DNA of 19,550 bases from CAYWMP01 sp964459445 (GCA_964459445.1 CAYWMP010000112.1:1-19550), one strand, 5' to 3'; shown: positions 5,938-14,705, counted from the stretch's first letter. Notes: a model not told the origin generated them from the sequence alone. Program-made: numbers and translations.

Positions 5938-8653
5938 ATTCTATGAATACCGGTTCCCTCATAATCTGTTCAATGGCTGTTTTTGCGGAATCGGCCAGCT
6001 CCGGATGGGTTTCCTTTAGGTTTGTCACTTGTCTGAGATGATCTGCCGTCCTCATGATGAGTGAGGCCATATCACCCTCATCAATAGGGATAAAAAACAA
6101 AAGCTTTTCCCAGGGAACCCCCTTTGCCCACATGAAAAGAGCCGCCGCCGGCCAAAACATGATATTTGGATTTTCAAATCCCCTCTTTGTTTTCCATGAT
6201 CTAATATCCGCAATTTTCTCAAGTATCCTATAGAAGACGCTTTCACATTCCTTCAAGTTTATGGGACCCTGGATTTTGAATTCCATATCTTGAGATCTAT
6301 CCCACACAAAGGGTGCGATACCTGCTGCCAGGAGTTCGGGAAGCGTCTCCTGAAAACCCCCTTTTCTTATAGCTTCCGCGATGAGAAGCGGGTGATCCAG
6401 TCGAAGTTTTGAGGCCCAAACACCATCTCGGGTCAATTGATCATCTGCCCCTATAAAACCGTGATCCTTTAAGAATCTGAGGTGCCTCTTAAAACTTACC
6501 CATAATCCTCCCCCTAACCCTTCCATGTCAAAGGCCAATGAGCGGAAACTTTTCAATATTCTTTTGAGCTCTCTGTTTCTCAGGGTGTGGCAATCCTTTA
6601 GATGTTCGCATTCATCGCATGGGAGAAGTTTTAATCGGTCTTTTATGTGCCTTTGCTCTTCGGAGTTCGGTCCATTCACCGATGGCTCCATGTGGAGGAT
6701 CTCCAGGGATTCCAGGTCAATGGAGTCAAACAGGATCTGCAGCCGGTCGATTGAATAGTCTTCCGGGAGTCTCAGGCGATAATCATAGAGGGCTCGTATC
6801 TGGTCAAAATCGACTTTTTTCGGTTTAAACCCTTTCCTTCTTCGAGAGCGAATTTTTTTTCTGATATCATAGGCAGCGCTAATGAATCGACCGTTCTCCT
6901 CATAGGTATGGAAAGTGATATAAACGCCTCGGTTTTTATGAAGAAAAAGTCTTCCGGGTTTGAGATACTCTTTGAAAGTGCTCAGCCGTTTTTCTTTGCG
7001 TATCCCCTTTGAAAGTTGTTTGGCCTCCTTTAAAAGTTCGGCGCGCTTCTGGACGTTTTCAAGTATCTCATAGGGGTCGCTTATGTCACACATTCCCTGT
7101 GGTATCTCATCCCTTAGGATCTCTGCCATAGCTTGCCATTTCTTTTCGAGAACCGATCCATGCCTTTTTTCTTGATAGGAGGCAAAGGACCTTTCCAGTA
7201 GAGCCCTTACTTCATTTGGGGTGTGGGAAAGCAGGAGGTTCAGGGTCATAGAGAAGTTGATATTGATCTGGCTCATCAGGGGTTCAGGCTTGGAATCCCT
7301 GAGTTCATAGATGAGTTGTGGATCCTGGTGGAGCCCCGGAATGACCAGTGCGAAGCCGATATTGTCCTTACCGCGTCTCCCAGCGCGACCCGTCATCTGA
7401 TGGAGATCCGTCGCCGTCAGATCGGTAAATTCTCGGCCATCATATTTATCGCTTTGCACCAGGGCCACGGTACGTGCCGGGAAATTCACCCCTGCCGCGA
7501 CTGTAGATGTGGAGAAAATGGCATCCAGATAGCCTTTGTTCATCATTTGCTCTACAAGGACCTTCCAATAGGGGAGTTGGCCGGCGTGGTGGGCCCCTAC
7601 CCTCGAATCTATGAGTGATCTGATTTGCTTGTGGTTTTCCAAATGGGGGTATTTGCTCAAAAATGATCTTACCTCCCTTTTGAGTCGATTTCTGGTATCA
7701 AAGGGCTGTTTTGAAAGCGTCAAGGATTGAAGGGCACGATCGCAATCCTTTCTTGACTTTAAAAAAAAGATTGCGGGCAGGAGATCGAACTCCCTCAAGC
7801 ACTTTATAATTCCATCGAAATTGAGTTTTCCAACGCCTCTCCTCTGGCGACTGCGTCCTTTGTGGGAAGCTACGAATTTTTTGACCTTTGGTACCAAGGC
7901 CTTTCTTCCTGCCAGGAGAGAAAGTAAACCGTCCGGAAAGATAAATAGCATCTCAAGGGAAACCGGTCGTTCGTCGGATCGAACTACACGACCGCTGCGA
8001 TCCCTAATTTTCTCCAGCCAGGAAAGGATCTCTTCGGCGTTGGAGATGGTGGCGGATAAAAGCAGCAATCTCACTCTTGAACTTAGATAAATGAGGACCT
8101 CTTCCCAGACCACGCCTCTATCAGGATCGCTGAGGTAATGGGCTTCATCCAATACGACAAGGTCAGCGTTGATGCTGGTTCCTTCATGCATGGCGTCATA
8201 AAGCTGGTTGCGGAGGATCTCGGTGGTGCCGACAATAATTGGGGCGTCCGGATTTTCTTTCCTGTCTCCCGTGAGGATGCCGCAAATCGAAGAGCCGAAT
8301 TCATTGCGGAATTCCTGGTAAATGGAATTGGAGAGGGCCTTGAGAGGCGAAGCGTACCAGGTTCTCAATCCCCTAGATAGATAGTCGGATATGGCCTGGG
8401 ACGCTATCCAGGTTTTGCCCGAACCCGTCGGTGCACTCACCAGCACATCATTTTTCTTTATTTTGTCGAGGGCTTCGATCTGAAAGGGATCGGGTATGAA
8501 TGGACTGGCCTCTGGGATGCCTATTTTGCTGAAGGTTTTCTTGAGTTGCGGATCAATTCGCGGTCCTTCGAAAAGCGCTTTGGCGCGACCTTGGCGTCCC
8601 TTCCTGGGAGCGTTTCCCCTGGTTCGTTGGGAATACCGTCTCTTGGATGTCAT
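5936..8653 (-). CDS. Ski2-like DExH-box helicase
   Basis: The 905-residue product (from the ATG at 8653) contains all core superfamily 2 motifs: Walker A APTGSGKT (74-81), DEAH (169-172) in LDEAHYLSDP, SAT (200-202), and motif VI HQMTGRAGRRG (418-428). HHAGQLP and the TSTVAAGVNFPAR block are characteristic of the Ski2/Mtr4/HelY group, which unwinds RNA or structured nucleic acid using ATP. A basic N-terminus (MTSKRRYSQRTRG) and a Cys cluster at 679/682/688 (PCDECEHLKDCH), possibly metal-binding, flank the core. The frame stays open to a TTG at 8722, but that stretch is encoded by the quasi-repeat at 8675-8709 and is not protein-like, so I prefer the ATG. The ribosome site there is weak. The physiological role is unknown. 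Confidence 0.88.
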   Translation of the reverse strand: MTSKRRYSQRTRGNAPRKGRQGRAKALFEGPRIDPQLKKTFSKIGIPEASPFIPDPFQIEALDKIKKNDVLVSAPTGSGKTWIASQAISDYLSRGLRTWYASPLKALSNSIYQEFRNEFGSSICGILTGDRKENPDAPIIVGTTEILRNQLYDAMHEGTSINADLVVLDEAHYLSDPDRGVVWEEVLIYLSSRVRLLLLSATISNAEEILSWLEKIRDRSGRVVRSDERPVSLEMLFIFPDGLLSLLAGRKALVPKVKKFVASHKGRSRQRRGVGKLNFDGIIKCLREFDLLPAIFFLKSRKDCDRALQSLTLSKQPFDTRNRLKREVRSFLSKYPHLENHKQIRSLIDSRVGAHHAGQLPYWKVLVEQMMNKGYLDAIFSTSTVAAGVNFPARTVALVQSDKYDGREFTDLTATDLHQMTGRAGRRGKDNIGFALVIPGLHQDPQLIYELRDSKPEPLMSQININFSMTLNLLLSHTPNEVRALLERSFASYQEKRHGSVLEKKWQAMAEILRDEIPQGMCDISDPYEILENVQKRAELLKEAKQLSKGIRKEKRLSTFKEYLKPGRLFLHKNRGVYITFHTYEENGRFISAAYDIRKKIRSRRRKGFKPKKVDFDQIRALYDYRLRLPEDYSIDRLQILFDSIDLESLEILHMEPSVNGPNSEEQRHIKDRLKLLPCDECEHLKDCHTLRNRELKRILKSFRSLAFDMEGLGGGLWVSFKRHLRFLKDHGFIGADDQLTRDGVWASKLRLDHPLLIAEAIRKGGFQETLPELLAAGIAPFVWDRSQDMEFKIQGPINLKECESVFYRILEKIADIRSWKTKRGFENPNIMFWPAAALFMWAKGVPWEKLLFFIPIDEGDMASLIMRTADHLRQVTNLKETHPELADSAKTAIEQIMREPVFIE

Positions 8654-8674
8654 AAGATGTTTTGTAGAAAGGGC

Positions 8675-8709
8675 GAGTAGTTGAGTGGTTGAGTAATAAA
8701 CAAGTTGAG
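8675..8709. repeat. Degenerate 8-base quasi-tandem repeat (TTGAGTRG)
   Basis: Units GAGTAG, TTGAGTGG, TTGAGTAA and a final TTGAG follow one another with near 8-base spacing in the short gap upstream of the helicase gene. It belongs to the class of quasi-periodic spacer sequences seen elsewhere in this window. Confidence 0.5.
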
Positions 8710-8796
8710 AATCATAGGCCAAGCGAACCTTTCTTGATGACGAGCAAAGACCAACCTTTTCTTAACTGAAAATGAAACAAATGGATTCTTGCCTGT

Positions 8797-8817
8797 TTGA
8801 CAGCTCAACGATTCAAC
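8797..8817. repeat. Degenerate short repeat (GTTGAATC / GTTGAGCT)
   Basis: Read on the minus strand, GTTGAATC, GTTGAGCT and GTCAA follow one another directly. The run lies just after the stop of the acyl-CoA dehydrogenase gene and is similar in style to the 8675-8709 repeat. Confidence 0.35.
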
Positions 8818-8822
8818 AGAAA

Positions 8823-10439
8823 TCATTTTACCAGTTCGGCAGCAACGAAATCCATGTCTTCCAGATTCCCACCTAGGACATGTCCCATGTCGAGGGCGTG
8901 GAGGTTTTCTGCAAGGTCCGGCGCAGCCTGTCCACACCCCTGAGCAATCTTGAGACCGTTGAGATAGACTTTTTCAACGGCTTCCCTCACAAATAGACGC
9001 GCCGCCGCTTTCATGAACTCGGGCGTATGATCTTTCCCTTGATAATCGTCAGCCTTCTCGCAAAGAGTTTCAGCAATTTCGCACCAGGTCATCATGTCCG
9101 CAAGTAAAAACAAGACATATTGAGATCGTGTCAACTTCATCTTCCGTGCACTGAGGAGAACATCGTTCATGACCCGTATGGCATTGGCTAGAAATAATGC
9201 GCCTGAATCTTCCGGTAATTTTTCGACCCTATCGGCCATATCCGAATAGAATCCCCCCTTTGAACGCACGGTTTCACGCATGCGGAATACCGAGATGATG
9301 TTTCGTTGTATCTCGCTGGTTCCCTCATATAAAGGGAGTATTTTGACATCACGCTTTATCTTCTCCACTTCGAATTCCCGTGTATATCCGTATCCGCCAA
9401 AGGCTTGAATACCATCATTTGCCATGGCATCACCGGCCTCGGTGGCAAAATATTTGGCAATGGACCCCTCCACCTGGAGGTCCTCTTCTTCGCCATCCAG
9501 TCTCGATGCCGTTTTTTCGATGTAGGCCCGCGCAGCCTCCAACTGCACAGCATGAGGCACAAGGAGTTTATGGGTATATCCCTGTTTCTTTGAGAGGGTT
9601 GTTCCGAACTGCACCCTTTCCTTAGAATAGGCGATGGCCCTTTCAAGGGAAGCCATTCCCCCTCCGAGACCGAAGGTAGCTACCATGAGCCTGGTGTATC
9701 CGAAGACTTCATTGGCCTGTTTCAAACCTTGACCCTCAACCCCTCCCACCAGGTTCTCCACGGGAACATAGAGATCCTCCAGGCTCAAAGGAGCGGTATC
9801 CGAAGCCCTTATGCCATGTTTGTCTTCATGCTTTCCCGGATTTAATCCCTCGGCGCCTGCTTCCACGATAAAAAAGGAGGGACCCTCGGGTGTAGCCGCC
9901 AGTATGGTGTAAAGGTCCGCAACGCCGCCGTTCGTGATGAACTGCTTTTGCCCGTTGATCTTGTATCCCTTAATATCCCCGTTTTCATCCAATACCCTTT
10001 CCGCCTTTGTCTTCAGGGCTTGAACGTTTGAACCCGCCTCGGGCTCAGTAACCCCATAGGCCACAATAAGCCCTTCCTCGGCAATCCTGGTAATGTATTT
10101 GTCCTTTTGTTCCTGGGTAGATCCTACCCTGATGGGATCCATCCCCAGGCATATCGCAAGAAAGGAGGTTGCAACAGCCAAATCCATCTTCGCCATTCTT
10201 TCAGAAACCAGGGCCACCTCCCTGGTGCCGGCTCCGAGTCCCCCATATTCCTCAGGAATGAATATGAGATGGAGAGCAACGTCAGGCCCAAGCATAAAAC
10301 GGATGAGTTCCATGGGAAACTCGCCCTTGTGGTCCATTTCAAGCTTGGTTGACAAAGGAAGCCGATCTTTTTCCAATTTGGATATGGTGTCAAAAACCAT
10401 GGAAAGGACTTCAGGGTCCATATTCGATTGTGGGGCCAT
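8823..10439 (-). CDS. Acyl-CoA dehydrogenase, long form with C-terminal extension
   Basis: The 538-residue flavoprotein would oxidise an acyl-CoA to the enoyl-CoA and pass electrons to electron-transfer flavoprotein. N-terminal, middle and C-terminal dehydrogenase domains run to about residue 395: EEYGGLGAG (63-71), YGVTEPEAGSN (128-138), QKQFITNGG (164-172), ERVQFGT (274-280), GGYGYTREF (348-356) and catalytic-type Glu372 in YEGTSEIQR. About 140 further mostly helical residues follow, as in the larger acyl-CoA dehydrogenase subfamilies. AAAGGAG lies 8 bases before the ATG. It is the last of five co-directional beta-oxidation genes, but a hairpin at 10492-10512 separates it from the DUF35 gene, so it may be transcribed separately as well. 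Chain-length or branched-substrate preference cannot be read. Confidence 0.92.
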   Translation of the reverse strand: MAPQSNMDPEVLSMVFDTISKLEKDRLPLSTKLEMDHKGEFPMELIRFMLGPDVALHLIFIPEEYGGLGAGTREVALVSERMAKMDLAVATSFLAICLGMDPIRVGSTQEQKDKYITRIAEEGLIVAYGVTEPEAGSNVQALKTKAERVLDENGDIKGYKINGQKQFITNGGVADLYTILAATPEGPSFFIVEAGAEGLNPGKHEDKHGIRASDTAPLSLEDLYVPVENLVGGVEGQGLKQANEVFGYTRLMVATFGLGGGMASLERAIAYSKERVQFGTTLSKKQGYTHKLLVPHAVQLEAARAYIEKTASRLDGEEEDLQVEGSIAKYFATEAGDAMANDGIQAFGGYGYTREFEVEKIKRDVKILPLYEGTSEIQRNIISVFRMRETVRSKGGFYSDMADRVEKLPEDSGALFLANAIRVMNDVLLSARKMKLTRSQYVLFLLADMMTWCEIAETLCEKADDYQGKDHTPEFMKAAARLFVREAVEKVYLNGLKIAQGCGQAAPDLAENLHALDMGHVLGGNLEDMDFVAAELVK

Positions 10440-10491
10440 TTACATTACTCCTTTTCTAGTCTGTCATTTTTCATTGCCCTAATAGGAAAAC

Positions 10492-10512
10492 GGCCGACAC
10501 CCATGGTCGGCC
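10492..10512 (-). terminator. Hairpin terminator after the thiolase/DUF35 pair
   Basis: GGCCGAC at 10492-10498 pairs perfectly with GTCGGCC at 10506-10512 around a 7-base loop. In the minus-strand direction it is followed by GTTTTCCT. It lies between the DUF35 stop and the downstream acyl-CoA dehydrogenase start, suggesting termination or attenuation there. Confidence 0.55.
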
Positions 10513-10655
10513 TCTTCCATTGAATTTCAGCTATTGAAAATCATCCATCACCACAAAGTAACAGTTACACGATACCCTTAAGGGCTGTCAACAGGGATTT
10601 TGAGTGATAAAGACATCATCCCTTTGTCTTACTCAGTTATCCGCCGGCGTTGCTA

Positions 10656-11057
10656 TTATACCAAATTAAAGGCGAGGACGTGCATATCTTCTTCTGCCTC
10701 TGGAAGTCCTTCGTACACCTGGCTTCCCAGTTTCACCTCGCGCCCAACAAGGCCCATATCCGCCTCATCCGGTTTTATCCCCAATAAGTTGCCGGGCACC
10801 CATGGTCCTTCTTCAAGTTCAACCAGAGCCACAATGTATGGCGGCTTCAGGCCTTCAGGGGCCACCCGGATGACCGTAAATGAACGAACGGTCCCACTCC
10901 CTTTAAGTTCTGTCTTTTCGAGAGATTCGCTGCCGCAGCTCGTGCAAGTGCCCTGGGATGGAAATATGTGGGTGTTACATTTCTGACATTTCAGACCCAA
11001 GAATCGACCTTCCCTCAGGCCTTCCTGATATTGTTCAAACGTTAATGGATATTGCAT
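10656..11057 (-). CDS. DUF35 protein: zinc-ribbon plus OB-fold partner of the thiolase
   Basis: The 133-residue product has a rubredoxin-like zinc ribbon with Cys24, Cys27, Cys38 and Cys41 (CQKC and CTSC), followed by an OB-fold of about 80 residues (GTVRSFTVIRV, YIVALVELEEGP). DUF35 proteins form complexes with thiolase-fold partners: archaeal acetoacetyl-CoA thiolase/HMG-CoA synthase, Ltp2 aldolases, and BbsA with BbsB in anaerobic toluene degradation. The start is the ATG at 11057, preceded by AAGGAG six bases away, rather than an ATG nine codons upstream inside the thiolase gene. The thiolase TGA lies two bases before this ATG (TGATAATG), so the two are translationally coupled, which strongly supports one complex. 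Confidence 0.9.
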   Translation of the reverse strand: MQYPLTFEQYQEGLREGRFLGLKCQKCNTHIFPSQGTCTSCGSESLEKTELKGSGTVRSFTVIRVAPEGLKPPYIVALVELEEGPWVPGNLLGIKPDEADMGLVGREVKLGSQVYEGLPEAEEDMHVLAFNLV

Positions 11058-11059
11058 TA

Positions 11060-12226
11060 TCAACTCCTTAATATGATGTTGCATAATGTGCCGAAATCAC
11101 CGCCAAGGGTATCTACCATGCCGACCTTTGCACCTTCAACTTGCCGGTCTCCGCATTCTCCACGGAGCTGTTCGACGATTTCTGTTACTTGAGCGGCCCC
11201 GGTTGCACCGATTGGATGTCCTTTGGCCTTCAACCCGCCAGAGGGATTCACAACGACCTTTCCTTTGAAGGTTGTCTCGCCCTTAGTGGCTGCCTCATAG
11301 CCCTTTCCGAAATCAAAGAAACCCAAGCCCTCGAGGGCCAGGATTTCCGCAACGGTAAAGCAGTCATGTAGTTCCACCACATCAATATCTTTCGGGCTCA
11401 ATCCGGCCTGTTCATAGGACTGCTTCGAAGCTTCCTCCCTGGCGATCACTCGATACAATTCCTTTTGCCGATAAAGGGGGCCCGCCGAAGCTTGTCCCAA
11501 CCCTGCGATATAAATCGGCTTATCAACGAGATCTTTTGCTCTCTTGGCATCGGCAATGACTACGGCTGAGGCACCATCTGAAAAAGGGCAGCAGTCATAG
11601 AGCTGAAGGGGGTCTGCAACCATCATGCTTTCCAATACAGTCTGTGTATCTATGATTTTTCCAAAATGGGCCTTGGGATTCTTTGAACCGTGGTAATGGT
11701 TTTTCACGGCTACCTCTGCCATACTCTGTTTTAACTCCTTGAGTGGTATACCGTATTTGGCTGAATACATATGGGCTGCCATGGCGAACACGCCGGGAAA
11801 GGTCAGCCCGGCCATCGCCTCATATTGGGCATGGGTGGCCATAGCAAAGGTCCGTGTTGCTAGTGGGGTCCCCATTTTCGTTGCCCGCTCAGTGCCTCCT
11901 GCTATGACAACATCGTACACGCCAGCGCCGACAAGCAGGGCCGCGTGTCGTATGGCCACTGTGCCCGTCGCACAGGCGGATTCAAAACGGGTCGCAGGAG
12001 CCGATACCTGCAAGCCTAGCTCATCATGGGCAAAGGGTGCCATGTGCAACTGGCCTTCCTCAAAACTGCCCAGGCAATTGCCGAAGAACAGTGCACCCAT
12101 GTCCTTGGGTTCAAGGTTTGATTTGGAAATGGCTTCAAATCCCGCTTCTGCAAACATCTCCAAATTGCTCTTTTCGGAAATGCCGAATTTGGTCATTCCC
12201 ACACCTAAAACTGCTACTTCTCTCAT
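11060..12226 (-). CDS. Thiolase (acetyl-CoA acetyltransferase-like, DUF35-associated)
   Basis: The 388-residue product is full length for the thiolase group that lacks the typical long loop and works with DUF35 proteins. Catalytic residues are visible: nucleophilic Cys85 in ESACATGT, His287 in ELHDCFTVAE, His337 in GGLKAKGHPIGATG, and Cys382 in GGDFGTLCN near the end. It would cleave a 3-oxoacyl-CoA with CoA, giving acetyl-CoA or another acyl-CoA, in the cytosol. AAGGAG six bases upstream fixes the ATG. The gene is coupled to the DUF35 gene and lies 252 bases after the SDR gene on the same strand. Substrate size is unknown; DUF35-linked thiolases often handle bulky or branched substrates. Confidence 0.92.
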   Translation of the reverse strand: MREVAVLGVGMTKFGISEKSNLEMFAEAGFEAISKSNLEPKDMGALFFGNCLGSFEEGQLHMAPFAHDELGLQVSAPATRFESACATGTVAIRHAALLVGAGVYDVVIAGGTERATKMGTPLATRTFAMATHAQYEAMAGLTFPGVFAMAAHMYSAKYGIPLKELKQSMAEVAVKNHYHGSKNPKAHFGKIIDTQTVLESMMVADPLQLYDCCPFSDGASAVVIADAKRAKDLVDKPIYIAGLGQASAGPLYRQKELYRVIAREEASKQSYEQAGLSPKDIDVVELHDCFTVAEILALEGLGFFDFGKGYEAATKGETTFKGKVVVNPSGGLKAKGHPIGATGAAQVTEIVEQLRGECGDRQVEGAKVGMVDTLGGDFGTLCNIILRS

Positions 12227-12263
12227 AGTATTCTCCTTGGTTTCATTTTAGTTCACCAAATGC

Positions 12264-12299
12264 GGAAGGGAACGGGGGAACAAAGGGAAGGCGGAACGG
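12264..12299. repeat. Purine-only quasi-repeat (GGGAACG / GGGAAG)
   Basis: A nearly pure purine run of about 36 bases is built from variations on GGGAACG and GGGAAGG. It lies in the spacer upstream of the thiolase gene. No function is visible; it joins the class of quasi-periodic spacer sequences. Confidence 0.35.
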
Positions 12300-12378
12300 T
12301 TATAGATTGAATCAATCCCACAATGCTACCCCAAGCATTGACAGCATCGTTAATAACTATACCAATTCCGATCTGTCC

Positions 12379-12409
12379 TTGCCTACTGCTGATTGCCTAC
12401 TGTCTACTA
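12379..12409. repeat. Quasi-tandem repeat with TTGCCTACTG unit
   Basis: TTGCCTACTG occurs at 12379-12388 and again at 12393-12402 (14-base period), followed by a degenerate TCTACTA. It lies in the 252-base spacer between the SDR and thiolase genes. A 63-codon plus-strand ORF (12307-12498) runs through it but has no coding character. Confidence 0.45.
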
Positions 12410-12478
12410 TTTGCGAAAAAAAATTCCTAAATACAGCCGGCCAACATGCCTGGATATGTGTGTCTATGGATGATGAAA

Positions 12479-13246
12479 TCAACGAGCCCCTAACCTAATC
12501 GCCCCATCCAGCCTGATCGTTTCACCGTTGAGCATGGGATTTTCAACGATGTGTAAGACCATCTTTGCAAATTCGATGGGGATTCCCAGTCTCGGTGGAA
12601 AGACGGTCATGTTGATTAGGGCCTCTTTCACTTTATCGGACATGCCTGCCATCATGGGTGTCTCAAAAAGGCCGGGAGCAATCGTCATGACCCTTATGCC
12701 TTGACCTGCAAGTTCACGAGCGATTGGAAGCGTCATGCCGACAACGCCTGCTTTAGAGGACGCATAGGCCGCCTGACCATACTGTCCTTCAAAGGCGGCT
12801 ACAGAGGCGGTATTCACAAATACGCCCCTCTCCTTATCATTGTTCGGTTCGTTCTTCACCATCTGCTCGGCTGCCAGCCGGATGACGTTCATGGTGCCTA
12901 TGAGGTTGATTTGCACCACTTGACTAAACTGCTTGATGGGAAGAGGTCCTTCCTTTCCCAGAACCTTCCCCGGCGTGGCGACACCGGCGCAGTTTACCGC
13001 AATGTGCACGGCACCGAAATTTTCCATTGTCGCATCGATGCCCGCTTGAACGCTGTCTTCATCAGTCACGTCCATTTTACAGAAAATCGCAGCATCGTCC
13101 AATTCATCGGCTATGGCCTTTCCTCTTTCTTCTACAAGATCAAAGATAGCAGCTTTCGCCCCCCTATCAATAAGATATCGAACCGTTGCTTCACCCAGTC
13201 CTGAAGCGCCGCCTGTAACGACTGCCACAGAATTCTTTAGTTCCAT
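12479..13246 (-). CDS. SDR 3-hydroxyacyl-CoA dehydrogenase (type 2 / HSD10-like)
   Basis: The 255-residue product is a classical short-chain dehydrogenase: TGGASGLG cofactor motif (11-18), Asp36 after the second strand favouring NAD, NCAG (85-88), and catalytic Ser148, Tyr161 and Lys165. The ASVAAFEGQYGQAAYASSKA and PGLFETPMM segments match the type 2 3-hydroxyacyl-CoA dehydrogenases, which oxidise 3-hydroxyacyl-CoA, including 2-methyl-3-hydroxybutyryl-CoA, with NAD. It would act just before the thiolase encoded downstream. GGAGGAGG upstream fits the ATG at 13246; an in-frame start seven codons earlier overlaps that ribosome site and is rejected. Exact substrate unknown. Confidence 0.9.
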   Translation of the reverse strand: MELKNSVAVVTGGASGLGEATVRYLIDRGAKAAIFDLVEERGKAIADELDDAAIFCKMDVTDEDSVQAGIDATMENFGAVHIAVNCAGVATPGKVLGKEGPLPIKQFSQVVQINLIGTMNVIRLAAEQMVKNEPNNDKERGVFVNTASVAAFEGQYGQAAYASSKAGVVGMTLPIARELAGQGIRVMTIAPGLFETPMMAGMSDKVKEALINMTVFPPRLGIPIEFAKMVLHIVENPMLNGETIRLDGAIRLGAR

Positions 13247-13317
13247 ATGAATACCTCCTCCTCTCAAGGATTTACATAATATATGATAATTTTGCGCTTT
13301 GAAAGCGTGTTCGATTG

Positions 13318-13347
13318 AGCGGGGGCTTGGGGATCTCCCCGCCCGCT
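13318..13347 (-). terminator. GC-rich hairpin between acyl-CoA dehydrogenase and SDR genes
   Basis: AGCGGG (13318-13323) pairs with CCCGCT (13342-13347), and inside it GGGGA (13329-13333) pairs with TCCCC (13336-13340), with an asymmetric internal loop. No T-run follows on the minus strand, so it may be an attenuator or mRNA-stabilising structure rather than a full terminator. A small perfect dyad CGCTTTGAAAGCG lies nearby at about 13295-13307. Confidence 0.35.
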
Positions 13348-13448
13348 GGCTTGCAACGCCCTCTGCACTACTTTAAAGCCCTTTCGTCCCTGAAAAGAGA
13401 TTGCTGAGTCCCCGCTTATTTGAGAAGGGCTAAATTGATGCGATAATA

Positions 13449-14606
13449 TTATTTCCCGCCAAATCCCAGCTCCCTTGCCAAAATCATCCGCATGACCTCT
13501 GATGTGCCTTCGACAATTTGCAATACCTTTGCGCCCTTGTAATATCGCGACACCGGGTATTCAGCCATGTATCCATAGCCTCCGTGTATCTGAACGGCGT
13601 CGGAGGCGACTCTCTCGAGCATCTCCGAAGCGAATAATTTGGCGACAGTGGCCTCAAAGGCATGCTTTCGTCCGCGGTCTTTAAGCCAAGCGGCCTTTAG
13701 ATACTGATTTCTTGCAAGTTCGATGGAGACCGCCATGTCCGCCAGCTTGAAATGAATGGCCTGAAAATTTCCAATGGGTTTTCCAAACTGCGTTCGTTCG
13801 CCGGCATATCGGACCGCCTCGTCAAGACAGGCTTGTGCCACACCGACCGCCATGGCTGCAATGCTTATTCTCCCGGTCTGCAAAACGGCAAGATGTTGCG
13901 CAAAACCCTTGACCGGGTCGCCCAAAAGATTTTTTTCCGGAATGCGACAATCCTCAAAGATGACTTCATGGGTCGCAGAGCCATGCCATCCGAGCTTTTC
14001 ATATCGTTCACCCAGAACAAAGCCCTGAACATCTTTGGGAACGATAAAGGTGGATATGCGGCCGCGGCCCTGGGCCACTTTCTTGGTTATGGCCGTAATG
14101 ATGATCAAACTCGCATTGTCCAGACCGATATTTGTGATGAACTGCTTGCTGCCGTTAATAACCCACTCTTGGCCGTCCAAGATGGCTGTTGTTCTGATGG
14201 AACCGGCATCGGAACCTGAATCCGGTTCTGTTAGCCCGAAAGCACCTATTTTGTCCCCATTGGCAATCGGAATGAGCCATTCGCTTTTCTGTTCCTCTGT
14301 GCCGAAGACTTCCAATTCCTGCGCAACAACGCTGGTGGTCACGTCAAGCAAGGCGCCGAAGATGGAATCGCCCTTGGAAATTTCTTCAATACACAGATGC
14401 ATGCCCACCCAGTCGCCGCCGCTTCCGCCATAGGTCTCTGAAACAGGTATCCCCATCATTCCCAGCTCGCCCATTTGAGCGATAATATCATAGGCATACT
14501 CGCCGGTGCGTTCGATCTCCTCAGCCCTTGGTGCGATGACTTCCCGACTGAAGTCACGGCACATGTCACGGATCATCTTGTGTTCTTCGGTTAGATCGAA
14601 ATCCAA
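13449..14606 (-). CDS. Acyl-CoA dehydrogenase, short/branched-chain type
   Basis: The 385 residues match the usual length of short-chain acyl-CoA dehydrogenases, FAD enzymes that oxidise acyl-CoA and reduce electron-transfer flavoprotein. Landmarks are ETYGGSGGD (57-65), FGLTEPDSGSDAGS (123-136), GSKQFITN (152-159), GERTQFGKPIG (269-279), GGYGYMAEYPV (342-352) and catalytic Glu366 in VEGTSEVMR. The start codon is TTG: the family-typical N-terminus MDFDLTEEHK begins exactly there and a GGAGG lies six bases upstream. It is the first of five minus-strand beta-oxidation genes and has a good promoter at 14674-14702. Similarity to butyryl-, glutaryl- and benzylsuccinyl-CoA dehydrogenases cannot be resolved by eye. 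Confidence 0.93.
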   Translation of the reverse strand: MDFDLTEEHKMIRDMCRDFSREVIAPRAEEIERTGEYAYDIIAQMGELGMMGIPVSETYGGSGGDWVGMHLCIEEISKGDSIFGALLDVTTSVVAQELEVFGTEEQKSEWLIPIANGDKIGAFGLTEPDSGSDAGSIRTTAILDGQEWVINGSKQFITNIGLDNASLIIITAITKKVAQGRGRISTFIVPKDVQGFVLGERYEKLGWHGSATHEVIFEDCRIPEKNLLGDPVKGFAQHLAVLQTGRISIAAMAVGVAQACLDEAVRYAGERTQFGKPIGNFQAIHFKLADMAVSIELARNQYLKAAWLKDRGRKHAFEATVAKLFASEMLERVASDAVQIHGGYGYMAEYPVSRYYKGAKVLQIVEGTSEVMRMILARELGFGGK

Positions 14607-14673
14607 GGGAATCCTCCAAAATCAGGAAAGAGTGCAGATATCAAAGGATATAAGCATTAGTGAATGTTGGACG

Positions 14674-14702
14674 GTTATAGCTTGATTGAAACCAAAAATC
14701 AA
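14674..14702 (-). promoter_or_regulatory. Sigma70-type promoter for the minus-strand beta-oxidation genes
   Basis: On the minus strand, TTGATT (14702-14697) and TATAAC (14679-14674) are separated by exactly 17 bases, matching the -35 and -10 consensus at 4/6 and 5/6. Transcription would begin near 14667, about 60 bases before the TTG start of the acyl-CoA dehydrogenase gene. Confidence 0.5.
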
Positions 14703-14705
14703 TCA
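14683..14705. promoter_or_regulatory. Operator-like inverted repeat over the -35 region
   Basis: TGATTGA (14683-14689) and TCAATCA (14699-14705) form a perfect 7-bp inverted repeat with a 9-base spacer. It covers the -35 box and spacer of the minus-strand promoter, where a dimeric repressor would block transcription. The regulator is not in the window. Confidence 0.45.

Noticed and set aside
8654..8722. N-terminal extension of the helicase to a TTG start
   Set aside because: These codons come from the TTGAGTRG quasi-repeat; the basic N-terminus starting at ATG 8653 is more natural.
12307..12498. 63-codon plus-strand ORF in the SDR/thiolase spacer
   Set aside because: It runs through a quasi-repeat and into the end of the SDR gene, with no ribosome site and no recognisable domain.
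13752..14219. 155-codon antisense ORF inside the short-chain acyl-CoA dehydrogenase gene
   Set aside because: Shadow of a well-conserved gene in the opposite strand.
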